From: CAZSLC01 sp964607675
GTDB taxonomy: Bacteria > Bacteroidota > Bacteroidia > Bacteroidales > UBA932
Assembly (NCBI GenBank): GCA_964607675.1
Contig: CAZSLC010000017.1
Location: 1-42,673 of the forward strand
DNA length: 42,673 nucleotides
Direction: 5' to 3'
The notes below the pieces were generated by a model that had not been told where the DNA came from, ran no database searches, and saw only the letters and a list, made by a program, of their open reading frames with translations. The translations under genes were made by a program, and so were the position numbers. The first letter of the stretch is position 1, and each line of letters starts with the position of its first letter. Positions 16,675 through 24,727 of this stretch are shown here, in pieces.

Positions 16675-16969
16675 TCTTAAATATTTTTGAGAACCCAGTC
16701 ATATCAAAAACTTCTTTGATAGCAGGGATCATATTTATTATTTCTAACTTTCCACCCCTTGCAATAACACTCTTTTGAAGTGTTAGAAACAAACGCAACC
16801 CTGAGCTACTGATATATGAGAAATTTTTACAATCTAACACTATATCAGGTGCATTTCCAGTCATAAGGGGGGTCATCGCCTTTTCAAAATCCTCAGAATT
16901 TGTTGTATCCAATCTTCCATCTAAAGATGCTATTGTCCTTCCGTTTTCAGTTGTAATTTTAAGGTCCAT
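16664..16969 (-). CDS. STAS-domain anti-sigma-factor antagonist
   Basis: This 101-residue single-domain protein is of the SpoIIAA/RsbV type. In partner switching such a protein is phosphorylated on a conserved Ser by an RsbW-like kinase and dephosphorylated by a PP2C phosphatase. The phosphoacceptor region reads FSYISSSGLRLFL, with Ser55/Ser56 at the expected place; the Asp usual two residues before the phosphoserine is replaced by Ser54. It is the last gene of the operon, 31 nt after the sensor protein that contains both a PP2C and a HATPase domain, so it is the obvious substrate of both. Its downstream target is unknown, and no sigma factor is nearby. Confidence 0.88.
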   Translation of the reverse strand: MDLKITTENGRTIASLDGRLDTTNSEDFEKAMTPLMTGNAPDIVLDCKNFSYISSSGLRLFLTLQKSVIARGGKLEIINMIPAIKEVFDMTGFSKIFKIIG

Positions 16970-17000
16970 TTTATTAATTATTAAATTATTACTATATTTT

Positions 17001-19379
17001 TTAAATATTTTTTTTCATTGTCAATATATTGGTATCACCCTCACGCCTATATATCACGCTATCCATTATCTTCTTTACCAAAAAGATGCCAAGTCCACCA
17101 ATACCTCTCTCTTCAGCAGATAGGGAGATATCAGCCTCCGATGCTTTCGTGGGATCGAAAGGAGATCCGTGATCCAAAAGGACAAATGAAATCTCATCTC
17201 CATCTCTATCAAAGTCGAGTTGTAATGTATGATGACTCTCGCCTTTAGGGTATGCATAGAAAATAACATTAGAAACAGCCTCCTCAAGAACAAGATTAAG
17301 GTTCATGGCAAGAGTAGGAGAAAAATCATTTTCTTCTGATATTTTATCAACAAACTTAACCAGCCTGTTGAGTTCAGCCACCTCATTCTTCATAACAAGG
17401 ACTTTATGGTTGCCATCTGATTCAAGATCTCTATACTCGATTACAAGCATTGTCAAGTCATCACTTTGGACAGCTCCATTGACATGGGTCTCAACAGAAT
17501 CAAAAACAAGATTCAACATATCTTTAGCTGATAAGTTAGGGACACCTTTCAATACATTTATAAGGGCATCTTCTCCATATAGAACCTTATCTTCGTTTTC
17601 AGCTTCGGTAAGGCCATCCGTATATAAAAACAAGGAAGTCCCTAAATCTATATGTGTCTCCTGTAAAGTATAATCGAATCCTTCAAACAATCCAATAGGC
17701 ACATTGGGATCTAATTCTAAGAATTTTACTTTCCTATTATTTTTATTACCTGAAACCAACACTGGCGGGTTATGGCCAGCATTACAATATCTCAGTTTGC
17801 CACTGCTTAAATCCAACTCTGCAATGAAAAGTGTGACAAACATATTAGATTCATTTGTTTCTGAAATGGCACTATTCATCGATTTGACAATATTCATAGG
17901 GTCTCCAATAGTAGTGGCTACCGATCTGAAAAGACTTCTTGTAACCGCCATCAACAATGAGGCGGGCACCCCCTTGCCAGAAACATCCCCAACAGCAAAA
18001 AACAACTTACCGCTATCAATAAAGAAATCGTATAGGTCGCCACCTACCTCTCTTGCTGGCCTTAACATAGCATAAATATCCAAATCGTGCCTATCTGGGA
18101 ATGGTGGGAATATTTTAGGTATCATACCCATCTGAATCTCTCGAGCAATATTGAGTTCACTCTCAATTTTTTCTTTGGCAGAAGTGGTAGATTTCAATTC
18201 AGCTATATAACTGGTCAATGAATTCTGCATATAATCAAAAGAGTTGTACAACTCCTTCATCTCATCATCCGTTTTGATAATAGGGAGCTTTGTTGCGAAG
18301 TCGCCATTAGCGATACTTCTCGCTGAAGTGGCAAACTCCGAAAGGGGTTTAGTAAGATTAGATATTATGCTCCTCGTTACAAAGAACAATAGAGCTATTC
18401 CAAAGACACCCACTAATACCAATATCAGACTCATTCGACTCACCCCCGAATAGACATCTCGATAAGGGCACACAATAGCAACCGACCAACCTGAACTTGG
18501 GATTGGAGAATAGAATAAAAACGACTTAACTCCTTGAATATTAGTAGTAGCCATTCCAGTATTGCCCTTAATCATCTCTCTACCCACATGATATAAAGTA
18601 GTATCACTTCTCCCTATAGCAGCTGAGAAAAAAGTTTCGTTCATTATTTTTTCAGAATTAGGGTGAACGATAAAAGCCCCCCCTTTCCCAATCATTACAT
18701 TATATGCATTGTCGTATGTTTGAATGCCAGTTACCATTTTGGTAAACCACTTTATATTCAAATCAGCAGTTACAACACCCATGAATGTTCCATCTTTTCT
18801 AAAGAGGGGATGAGTATAAGTACACATTACTATGTCTCCACCCCCCTCATCAAAGAAAGGGTCTGTCCAATAAGATCTCTTTAGTAGCTTAGGCAATTGA
18901 TACCAATCCATAAATTGGTAATCGTAATTTTCATTTCCTGTCTGGAGTGTAGATATAGAATCACTCTTCTGGTTATAAAACGAGTATGGGGCGAAAAATT
19001 TATATTCCTTGTAGGAATATGGCTCAAAAGCAATACAACTCCCTAAAATGTGATCATTATTTTCAACCAATCTCTTTGTTAAACCATATAAGACTTTTTC
19101 ATAGTCCCCATCAGTAGAAGTGGCAGCATTAATGACGTCAATAGCAATATTATCTACAGCTACAGACACCTGTTTTAACACATTTTCAATCTCTTGGTTC
19201 GTCGATTTTAATATACTGAAAGCCTTTGATTGAGCCTCTTTTCTTATCAAATTGGATGAAGTAATGGAGACAATAACTATAGCCACTGCAAATAGAGCAG
19301 CTGTCATTACAACAATATATAAAGTCATTTTTTTAGAAAAAGAACTTTTTGTTGAAAACAATTTACTGAATAGTCCCAT
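17001..19379 (-). CDS. Membrane sensor with Cache-type, HAMP, SpoIIE/PP2C phosphatase and RsbW-like kinase domains
   Basis: This 792-residue protein has a membrane helix (about 18-41), a periplasmic domain of about 270 residues resembling a double Cache sensor (typical WYQLPK...WTDPFFD and ADLNIKWF segments), a second helix (about 314-337), HAMP (about 335-390) and a coiled linker. A PP2C/RsbU phosphatase follows (about 420-640; GGDLYD, GDVSGKG with Asp465, and C-terminal DDLTML). Last comes a GHKL kinase-like domain (about 655-790; N-box Glu699, Glu700 and Asn704, then DHGSPFDP and RGIGGLGIFLVK). Phosphatase and anti-sigma kinase are thus fused. Its start overlaps the stop of the substrate-binding protein gene by one base (TAATG), and the STAS gene follows. 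Confidence 0.92.
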   Translation of the reverse strand: MGLFSKLFSTKSSFSKKMTLYIVVMTAALFAVAIVIVSITSSNLIRKEAQSKAFSILKSTNQEIENVLKQVSVAVDNIAIDVINAATSTDGDYEKVLYGLTKRLVENNDHILGSCIAFEPYSYKEYKFFAPYSFYNQKSDSISTLQTGNENYDYQFMDWYQLPKLLKRSYWTDPFFDEGGGDIVMCTYTHPLFRKDGTFMGVVTADLNIKWFTKMVTGIQTYDNAYNVMIGKGGAFIVHPNSEKIMNETFFSAAIGRSDTTLYHVGREMIKGNTGMATTNIQGVKSFLFYSPIPSSGWSVAIVCPYRDVYSGVSRMSLILVLVGVFGIALLFFVTRSIISNLTKPLSEFATSARSIANGDFATKLPIIKTDDEMKELYNSFDYMQNSLTSYIAELKSTTSAKEKIESELNIAREIQMGMIPKIFPPFPDRHDLDIYAMLRPAREVGGDLYDFFIDSGKLFFAVGDVSGKGVPASLLMAVTRSLFRSVATTIGDPMNIVKSMNSAISETNESNMFVTLFIAELDLSSGKLRYCNAGHNPPVLVSGNKNNRKVKFLELDPNVPIGLFEGFDYTLQETHIDLGTSLFLYTDGLTEAENEDKVLYGEDALINVLKGVPNLSAKDMLNLVFDSVETHVNGAVQSDDLTMLVIEYRDLESDGNHKVLVMKNEVAELNRLVKFVDKISEENDFSPTLAMNLNLVLEEAVSNVIFYAYPKGESHHTLQLDFDRDGDEISFVLLDHGSPFDPTKASEADISLSAEERGIGGLGIFLVKKIMDSVIYRREGDTNILTMKKNI

Positions 19380-20338
19380 TACTTTCCCATTAAATTGTGA
19401 TAAAATCTATCATATTCAACCTCTTCAATTATAAAAAGATTGTCGTACAATTTTTTAACAGTGAAATCAAAGATATCCTTGTCAAGAACGAATTCGGCAA
19501 CTCCTTCTCTATTCTCTTGTAAATTCAAAGTTTCATCAAGCATCCATTTTTGAAGCACCCTATCCGCCGCAATATTGTTTTTCTTCATCACACTCATAAC
19601 AATATCTAACCCTTCTTCTCTGTTGTCTTCATCTCTAAGCCAATTCCAACCCCTTATAGTTGCTTTTACAAATAATTTAAGCAGCTCTTTATGCTCTTGA
19701 TAGAAATCATTAGTAGTGTAAAAACCATCTTCAGGAATGTTATAACCTATATCAGAAAATTTAATTATTTGATTATCATTTACAATATTACCCGAGAGTA
19801 AAATTTGAAAATATTCATTATAACTCATTACTAAAGAGGCATCTATCGCCCCTGAGACGTATAGAGCTATATTGCCGATAAAGGGGACCCATTGGACAGC
19901 AATTCCTTTTTCAAGTGTCATTATTTGAGCTATCTCATAAAATCCAGATTTCCACCTTCCTATCTTCTTATTTGTTAGGTCTTCCACAGTTTCTATTGGC
20001 TCCCTTGAGACTATCATCAATGAGTTTTTCATTGATGTTTGAAGGATATTAACTAAATCAATACCACTATCCAAAGCTATCAGAGCTTGGGATAGTTGTG
20101 ATGTGATAATATCTACTTCACCTTCATTTAACAAGTTGATAGCAGAATTTGAAAGCGATGGGTGCTTTACCACAACATCCAGCCCCAATTCCTTGTAATA
20201 GCCTTTTTGGTGAGCAATATAGATCCCCGCAAATTGACTTTGTGGAGACCATTGAGGACACACAATCAACTTATTACCTGTCTGCGCATTACATACAGAA
20301 AAAGCAAAAAATAAAAGTATTATTGTACCTCTTTTCAT
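19379..20338 (-). CDS. Orphan NMT1/SsuA-type periplasmic substrate-binding protein
   Basis: This 319-residue type II solute-binding protein resembles THI5/NMT1 and SsuA proteins: WSPQSQFAGIYIAHQKGYY near the mature N-terminus, then GEVDIITSQLSQA and a DGFYTT segment. The signal peptide ends around VCNAQ; the residue before Cys is Val, so a lipobox is unlikely and the protein should be free in the periplasm. A TTG three codons upstream (20345-20347) extends the frame, but the ATG at 20338 gives the normal MKRG signal start. No permease or ATPase partner is encoded nearby. The gene is translationally coupled to the sensor phosphatase/kinase, suggesting that it feeds ligand information to it. 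Confidence 0.87.
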   Translation of the reverse strand: MKRGTIILLFFAFSVCNAQTGNKLIVCPQWSPQSQFAGIYIAHQKGYYKELGLDVVVKHPSLSNSAINLLNEGEVDIITSQLSQALIALDSGIDLVNILQTSMKNSLMIVSREPIETVEDLTNKKIGRWKSGFYEIAQIMTLEKGIAVQWVPFIGNIALYVSGAIDASLVMSYNEYFQILLSGNIVNDNQIIKFSDIGYNIPEDGFYTTNDFYQEHKELLKLFVKATIRGWNWLRDEDNREEGLDIVMSVMKKNNIAADRVLQKWMLDETLNLQENREGVAEFVLDKDIFDFTVKKLYDNLFIIEEVEYDRFYHNLMGK

Positions 20339-20363
20339 ATGATACAAATATAACTATTTATTT

Positions 20364-21284
20364 CTAAAACCATTTAGTGAAAAATAATATTCTTGGCTTA
20401 GAATTAAGGTCGTCAACAAGGGTAACATCACTAAATCCACACTCCTCGAAAAAACTTTTTGCTTCGTTGCCATAAGCTTGATTTATCTCAAAATATGCCT
20501 TCCCCCCAATCTTTAAAAACATTGTTGCCCATTGAGCCAAAGCTTTATAATACTTCAATGGGTTGTTGTCAGGGACAAATAGAGCAGTATCAGGCTCATA
20601 GTCCAGAACATTTGACGACATGAAATCTTTTTCACTCTCACAAACGTATGGAGGATTACTGACAAGAATATCAATGTCCTCAAGGTCTGGAAGTGAATTA
20701 TCAGGATTCGATTTATCTTTTTCATCAGGGGTCCCTCCTAATAAATCCCATTTAAAAAAAATAGGTAAATTATTTAGTGGTTGCTTCCCCTCTGTATCAA
20801 TGAATATTTTTTGATTTCGCGCCACATCAAGTGCATCTTCATATAAATCGAATGCATATACAGATGACTTTGAAAAAAATGCAGCTAAAGAATATGCAAT
20901 GCACCCTGACCCCGTACAAGCATCCAATATCTTGAATTCTGAAAAACCAGATCCACCCCACTCTTTTTGAATAAGATGGCAAAGCTCTTCTGTTTCTGGA
21001 CGAGGTATGAGGACACTTTCATTGACTTTGAATTTGTGACCACAAAACCACTCATAACCAAGCACATACTGGATCGGTCTAAAATCTGCTAATTCATCAA
21101 GAGATGACTCAAGTTTGGACAAATCAGGTTTAGGAATAATTGTGGTGGGGGAGACTAAATACTCATATTCGGAAATCTTTAGAAAATCGGTGAGTAATCT
21201 TACAGATATAGCTTTTGACTCATTATAAGAATATATATCTGATAATCTTTCTATTGATTTATTTATAAATTCTTTATATGTCAT
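20364..21284 (-). CDS. prmC: Peptide chain release factor N5-glutamine methyltransferase
   Basis: This 306-residue enzyme uses S-adenosylmethionine to methylate the GGQ glutamine of release factors 1 and 2. It has an N-terminal helical domain (1-80) and a Rossmann methyltransferase domain with the SAM-binding motif ILDACTGSGCIAYSLA (about 120-135). The catalytic NPPY motif is at residues 210-213 (SNPPYVCE), and the PrmC-typical IPRPETEEL lies just before the SAM loop. It is the third gene of the PBP1A operon, 19 nt after ddl and 25 nt before the substrate-binding protein. Its presence here is more likely a shared transcription unit than a shared function. Confidence 0.94.
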   Translation of the reverse strand: MTYKEFINKSIERLSDIYSYNESKAISVRLLTDFLKISEYEYLVSPTTIIPKPDLSKLESSLDELADFRPIQYVLGYEWFCGHKFKVNESVLIPRPETEELCHLIQKEWGGSGFSEFKILDACTGSGCIAYSLAAFFSKSSVYAFDLYEDALDVARNQKIFIDTEGKQPLNNLPIFFKWDLLGGTPDEKDKSNPDNSLPDLEDIDILVSNPPYVCESEKDFMSSNVLDYEPDTALFVPDNNPLKYYKALAQWATMFLKIGGKAYFEINQAYGNEAKSFFEECGFSDVTLVDDLNSKPRILFFTKWF

Positions 21285-21303
21285 AAAAGCATTACTTAAA
21301 TAT

Positions 21304-22263
21304 TCAATTCTCTATCAGAGAAGTTATGAATTCTTTCATATCTATCCCTGCTGCTTTAATTTGCCCTGGGACAAGGCTCCCCTTAGTCATCCCTGGAATT
21401 GGGTTTATCTCCAAAAAATATGGCTCCTCACCTTTTACGATGTAATCCATTCTGATGACCCCTTTTGCCCCAATATGAGAATATATAAGCTGAGAAATAG
21501 TCCTAATTTTAGAAGAAAGTTCTTCTGATATAGGAGCTGGGCAAATCTCTTTACTAGCTCCAAGATATTTTGCTTGATAATCAAAATATTCGTTGTCTGA
21601 CACAATCTCTGTGACAGGTAGTGCATAAGGATTGCCATTGCTCTCAAAAACTCCACAAGTCATCTCCCTCCCATCTATGAACTCTTCAATCAACACCGCA
21701 TCCCCCTCTGTAAAGGCATGTTCAATGGCTTGTTCCAAATTATCCTCACTTTTAACTTTAGTAACGCCAAAACTAGATCCTCCAGAATTGGGTTTTACAA
21801 AAAGAGGAAGCCCAAGTTTACTTACAATATCCTTAGTAGAATATTTATCCCTTCTTCTGATAAATAGATCTTTCGGTAAAGCTACAGTAGTATCTTTGAT
21901 ATATGTTTTGCACGCATATTTGTCAAAAGATAGCGTTGATGCCAAAGATGAGCATCCAGTGAAAGGAATATTTAATAATTCAAAATATGCCTGTAATAGT
22001 CCATTTTCTCCTGGGTTTCCATGTATCATTATTAGCACTTTATCAAATTTCACATCATTGCCATTTAATCTGAAGGAAAAATTTGATTTATCTATATCTA
22101 TACTATTTCCATCCAACTCAACACTCCATTTATTGGGTCTCAAAAGGACTTCATAAACTTCATATTTAGCGCGATCTATAGAGCTTAAAATGTTTTTTCC
22201 ACTTTTAACCGAAACTTCCCACTCAGAGGAGTACCCACCATATACAACTGCTATTCTTTTCAT
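21304..22263 (-). CDS. ddl: D-alanine--D-alanine ligase
   Basis: This 319-residue ATP-grasp enzyme joins two D-alanines for peptidoglycan precursor synthesis. Visible features are the N-terminal GGYSSEWEVSVKSG segment, the ATP loop region LPLFVKPNSGGSSFGV, EEFIDGREMTCGV, and the Mg-binding FLEINPIPGMTKGSLVP near the C-terminus. The length is normal for the family. It lies 6 nt downstream of the bifunctional penicillin-binding protein gene, so precursor synthesis and polymerisation genes are co-transcribed. Confidence 0.95.
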   Translation of the reverse strand: MKRIAVVYGGYSSEWEVSVKSGKNILSSIDRAKYEVYEVLLRPNKWSVELDGNSIDIDKSNFSFRLNGNDVKFDKVLIMIHGNPGENGLLQAYFELLNIPFTGCSSLASTLSFDKYACKTYIKDTTVALPKDLFIRRRDKYSTKDIVSKLGLPLFVKPNSGGSSFGVTKVKSEDNLEQAIEHAFTEGDAVLIEEFIDGREMTCGVFESNGNPYALPVTEIVSDNEYFDYQAKYLGASKEICPAPISEELSSKIRTISQLIYSHIGAKGVIRMDYIVKGEEPYFLEINPIPGMTKGSLVPGQIKAAGIDMKEFITSLIEN

Positions 22264-22269
22264 ACATTA

Positions 22270-24624
22270 TTAATTAAAGAACGAATTATCATCAATATCA
22301 TTTTTTTTCACTGCGTCTTCATCACCACCACTGCAATTGAGGTTTAGTTGTAGCCCTGGAGGTGCAAAAAATGTGTCATTCGGAGTAACCCCAAGAGTTC
22401 CATCCTTAATAACTTTATTCATAAAAATACCCCATATTGGCAATGCCATATTTGCCCCACCTCCAAGGGATAACGATTCGAAGTGAATCTGCCTATCTTC
22501 GGCCCCAACCCACACTCCAGCAGTCAGAGTAGGCGTGTATCCAATAAACCACCCGTCCGCCTGATCGTTAGTTGTACCCGTTTTACCAGACAATTCTCCC
22601 TCAATATTGTACCTCCATCGCAACCTTGCAGCTGTCCCATCATTTACCACCCCTTGCATCAAGTTGACCATCATATATGCTGTTGCCTCACTCACAGATT
22701 CCTCTTTCCTTGCAACAAAGTTTCCTAGAACATTGCCCTCTTTGTCCTCAATTTTGGTCACAAAAATTGGTTCTATATGAACTCCCCTATTGGGATAGGT
22801 GTTATATGCACCAACCATTTCCATCAATGTCACCTCAGCGGAGCCAACACATAATGATGGCACTGCTGCAAGGTATGTAGATATTCCAAGTTTCCTACAC
22901 ATATTTACCATTGCCTGAGGGCCAAATTGTTTCATTAGGTAGGCAGATATATTGTTGCTACTTTTGGTCAATCCCCATTTAAGGGTTACTGTCTGCCCTA
23001 TCCATTCAGCCTTGTCTGTAGATTTTGGAGTCCATGTTGTATCTCCTACAAGGAAACTTTGTGGCACATTCAATACCTTGTCACAGGGGGTGTAACCCTC
23101 TTGCATTGCCAAGGTGTATAAAAATGGTTTTATTGTAGAACCCACCTGTCTCTTACTTTGACGAGCATTGTCATATTTAAAATATCTATAGTTAGGTCCT
23201 CCTACATATGCCCTAACATTGCCCGTTTGCGGCTCCATGGCAATAAAGCCTGCCCTCAAAAACGACTTATAATACCTAATCGAATCATTTGGAGTCATAA
23301 TGGTATCAACATATCCTTGTCTATTCCATGAAAAGACTCTCATCTTGGTTTTAACATTAAAACTCTCAAGTATTTCACTCTCCGATGCAGAGGACTCTTT
23401 CATATTGCGATATCTGTCACTCCATCTTCTTGCTTGAGACATTAACTTGTTGATAATGTCATTTGGAACATCTACTGCAAAAGGTCTGTTTTTCTTCCAT
23501 TTCATATCTTTGAAGAATGACTGTTGAAGATCTTTAGATAAATGCTCTTCTACCGCCTCTTCTGCATATTTCTGCATTTTAGCATTGATTGTAGTATATA
23601 TTTTCAATCCGTCTTTGTCTAAATTGTATTTACTACCATCTGCTTTGAAATTTTTGTTGAGCCAGCCATATAATGGATCTTCTTCCCACAACCTTAGTGC
23701 CTCTAAATAATCTTCTTCAAAATAATAAGAATTTCTGTTGGGATAATCCGCATTCATAACCCTCTTGAGCATATCCCTGAAATATGGGGCAAGACCTGTA
23801 TTATGATCTTGCTGCTGGAATGATAGGACTATAGGAAGTTGAACCAGAGAGTCTTTGACCGATTCAGTTATATAACCATACTTATTCATCTGAGAAATTA
23901 CATGATTTCTCCGAGCTAAAGATTTGTCATAATTGACCACTGGATTAAACCGTGTCGGCTTATTGATTATCCCAACCAATGTGGCACCTTCCTCAATAGT
24001 TAATTGGATTGGGTCTTTATCAAAGAATGTATTTGCAGCAACTTTAATTCCATAAGCATTACTGCCAAAAAATACTGCATTCATGTACATTGTGATAATT
24101 TCATCTTTGGTATAGTTTCTCTCCAACTTAACAGCTGTAATCCACTCTTTCAGTTTATTTACTACCAATTTAAATTGTGCACTACCAGGGAAATTAGAAG
24201 AGACCGAATCCCTGGGGAACAATGTTTTTGCCAACTGTTGAGTAATGGTACTACCACCCCCTCCAGAACGAGCATTTCCCATCAAAATTGTTTTTACCCC
24301 CACCCTTACTAAGCTTTTAAAGTCAATACCAGAATGGGAATAGAACCTTGCATCCTCCGTTGCTACGGCAGCGTGAACAAGATCTATAGGAAGATCATCA
24401 TATGTCACAAAAGATCTGTTTTCGACATGAAAATTGTTAATAATATCTCCTTCTTCGGAAATCAGAACAGTTGAAAGAGCACTCTTAGGATCTTCTAATT
24501 CTTCAAAGGATGGAATTTTTGCAAAAATACCCACTCCCAGTAACATTAATATAAGAATCGCGAATGGCGCAAAAACCACCAACCAACAAATTTTAATAAC
24601 TTTTTTCTTTGTGTTTTCTTTCAT
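22270..24624 (-). CDS. mrcA: Penicillin-binding protein 1A, bifunctional transglycosylase/transpeptidase
   Basis: This 784-residue class A PBP has a short cytoplasmic tail, one membrane anchor (about residues 10-32), a GT51 glycosyltransferase domain and a transpeptidase domain. The GT51 catalytic Glu90 is in ATEDARFYSHSG, and GGSTITQQLAKTLF is intact. The transpeptidase shows Ser496 in GSTIKPF, then SSNN, then GKTGTTNDQADGWF. It polymerises and crosslinks peptidoglycan in the periplasm. It is the first gene of the operon leading through ddl and prmC to the partner-switching genes; a TAnnTTTG -7 box lies at 24644-24651. The gene symbol follows E. coli usage. Confidence 0.94.
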   Translation of the reverse strand: MKENTKKKVIKICWLVVFAPFAILILMLLGVGIFAKIPSFEELEDPKSALSTVLISEEGDIINNFHVENRSFVTYDDLPIDLVHAAVATEDARFYSHSGIDFKSLVRVGVKTILMGNARSGGGGSTITQQLAKTLFPRDSVSSNFPGSAQFKLVVNKLKEWITAVKLERNYTKDEIITMYMNAVFFGSNAYGIKVAANTFFDKDPIQLTIEEGATLVGIINKPTRFNPVVNYDKSLARRNHVISQMNKYGYITESVKDSLVQLPIVLSFQQQDHNTGLAPYFRDMLKRVMNADYPNRNSYYFEEDYLEALRLWEEDPLYGWLNKNFKADGSKYNLDKDGLKIYTTINAKMQKYAEEAVEEHLSKDLQQSFFKDMKWKKNRPFAVDVPNDIINKLMSQARRWSDRYRNMKESSASESEILESFNVKTKMRVFSWNRQGYVDTIMTPNDSIRYYKSFLRAGFIAMEPQTGNVRAYVGGPNYRYFKYDNARQSKRQVGSTIKPFLYTLAMQEGYTPCDKVLNVPQSFLVGDTTWTPKSTDKAEWIGQTVTLKWGLTKSSNNISAYLMKQFGPQAMVNMCRKLGISTYLAAVPSLCVGSAEVTLMEMVGAYNTYPNRGVHIEPIFVTKIEDKEGNVLGNFVARKEESVSEATAYMMVNLMQGVVNDGTAARLRWRYNIEGELSGKTGTTNDQADGWFIGYTPTLTAGVWVGAEDRQIHFESLSLGGGANMALPIWGIFMNKVIKDGTLGVTPNDTFFAPPGLQLNLNCSGGDEDAVKKNDIDDNSFFN

Positions 24625-24643
24625 CGTGCTTAATCTAACTTGG

Positions 24644-24651
24644 CAAAATTA
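24644..24651 (-). promoter_or_regulatory. -7 box of the PBP1A operon
   Basis: TAATTTTG on the minus strand matches TAnnTTTG and lies 19 nt before the PBP1A ATG. No -33 TTTG is obvious. It is the only promoter candidate I see ahead of the six-gene operon. Confidence 0.45.
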
Positions 24652-24659
24652 GATAAAAA

Positions 24660-24692
24660 TTTGGTTTTATTATTACTTTATGGTTTACTTTG
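24660..24692 (+). promoter_or_regulatory. Candidate topA promoter
   Basis: A -33 TTTG (24660-24663) and a near-consensus -7 TTACTTTG (24685-24692) are spaced by 21 nt. The leader to the topA ATG at 24728 would be about 30 nt. One -7 position differs from TAnnTTTG. Confidence 0.5.
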
Positions 24693-24727
24693 CACCCACA
24701 TTGAATATATAGTTGTGTTAAAGAATT

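Noticed and set aside
20339..20347. TTG start of the substrate-binding protein
   Set aside because: The ATG three codons later gives a regular signal peptide start (MKRG).
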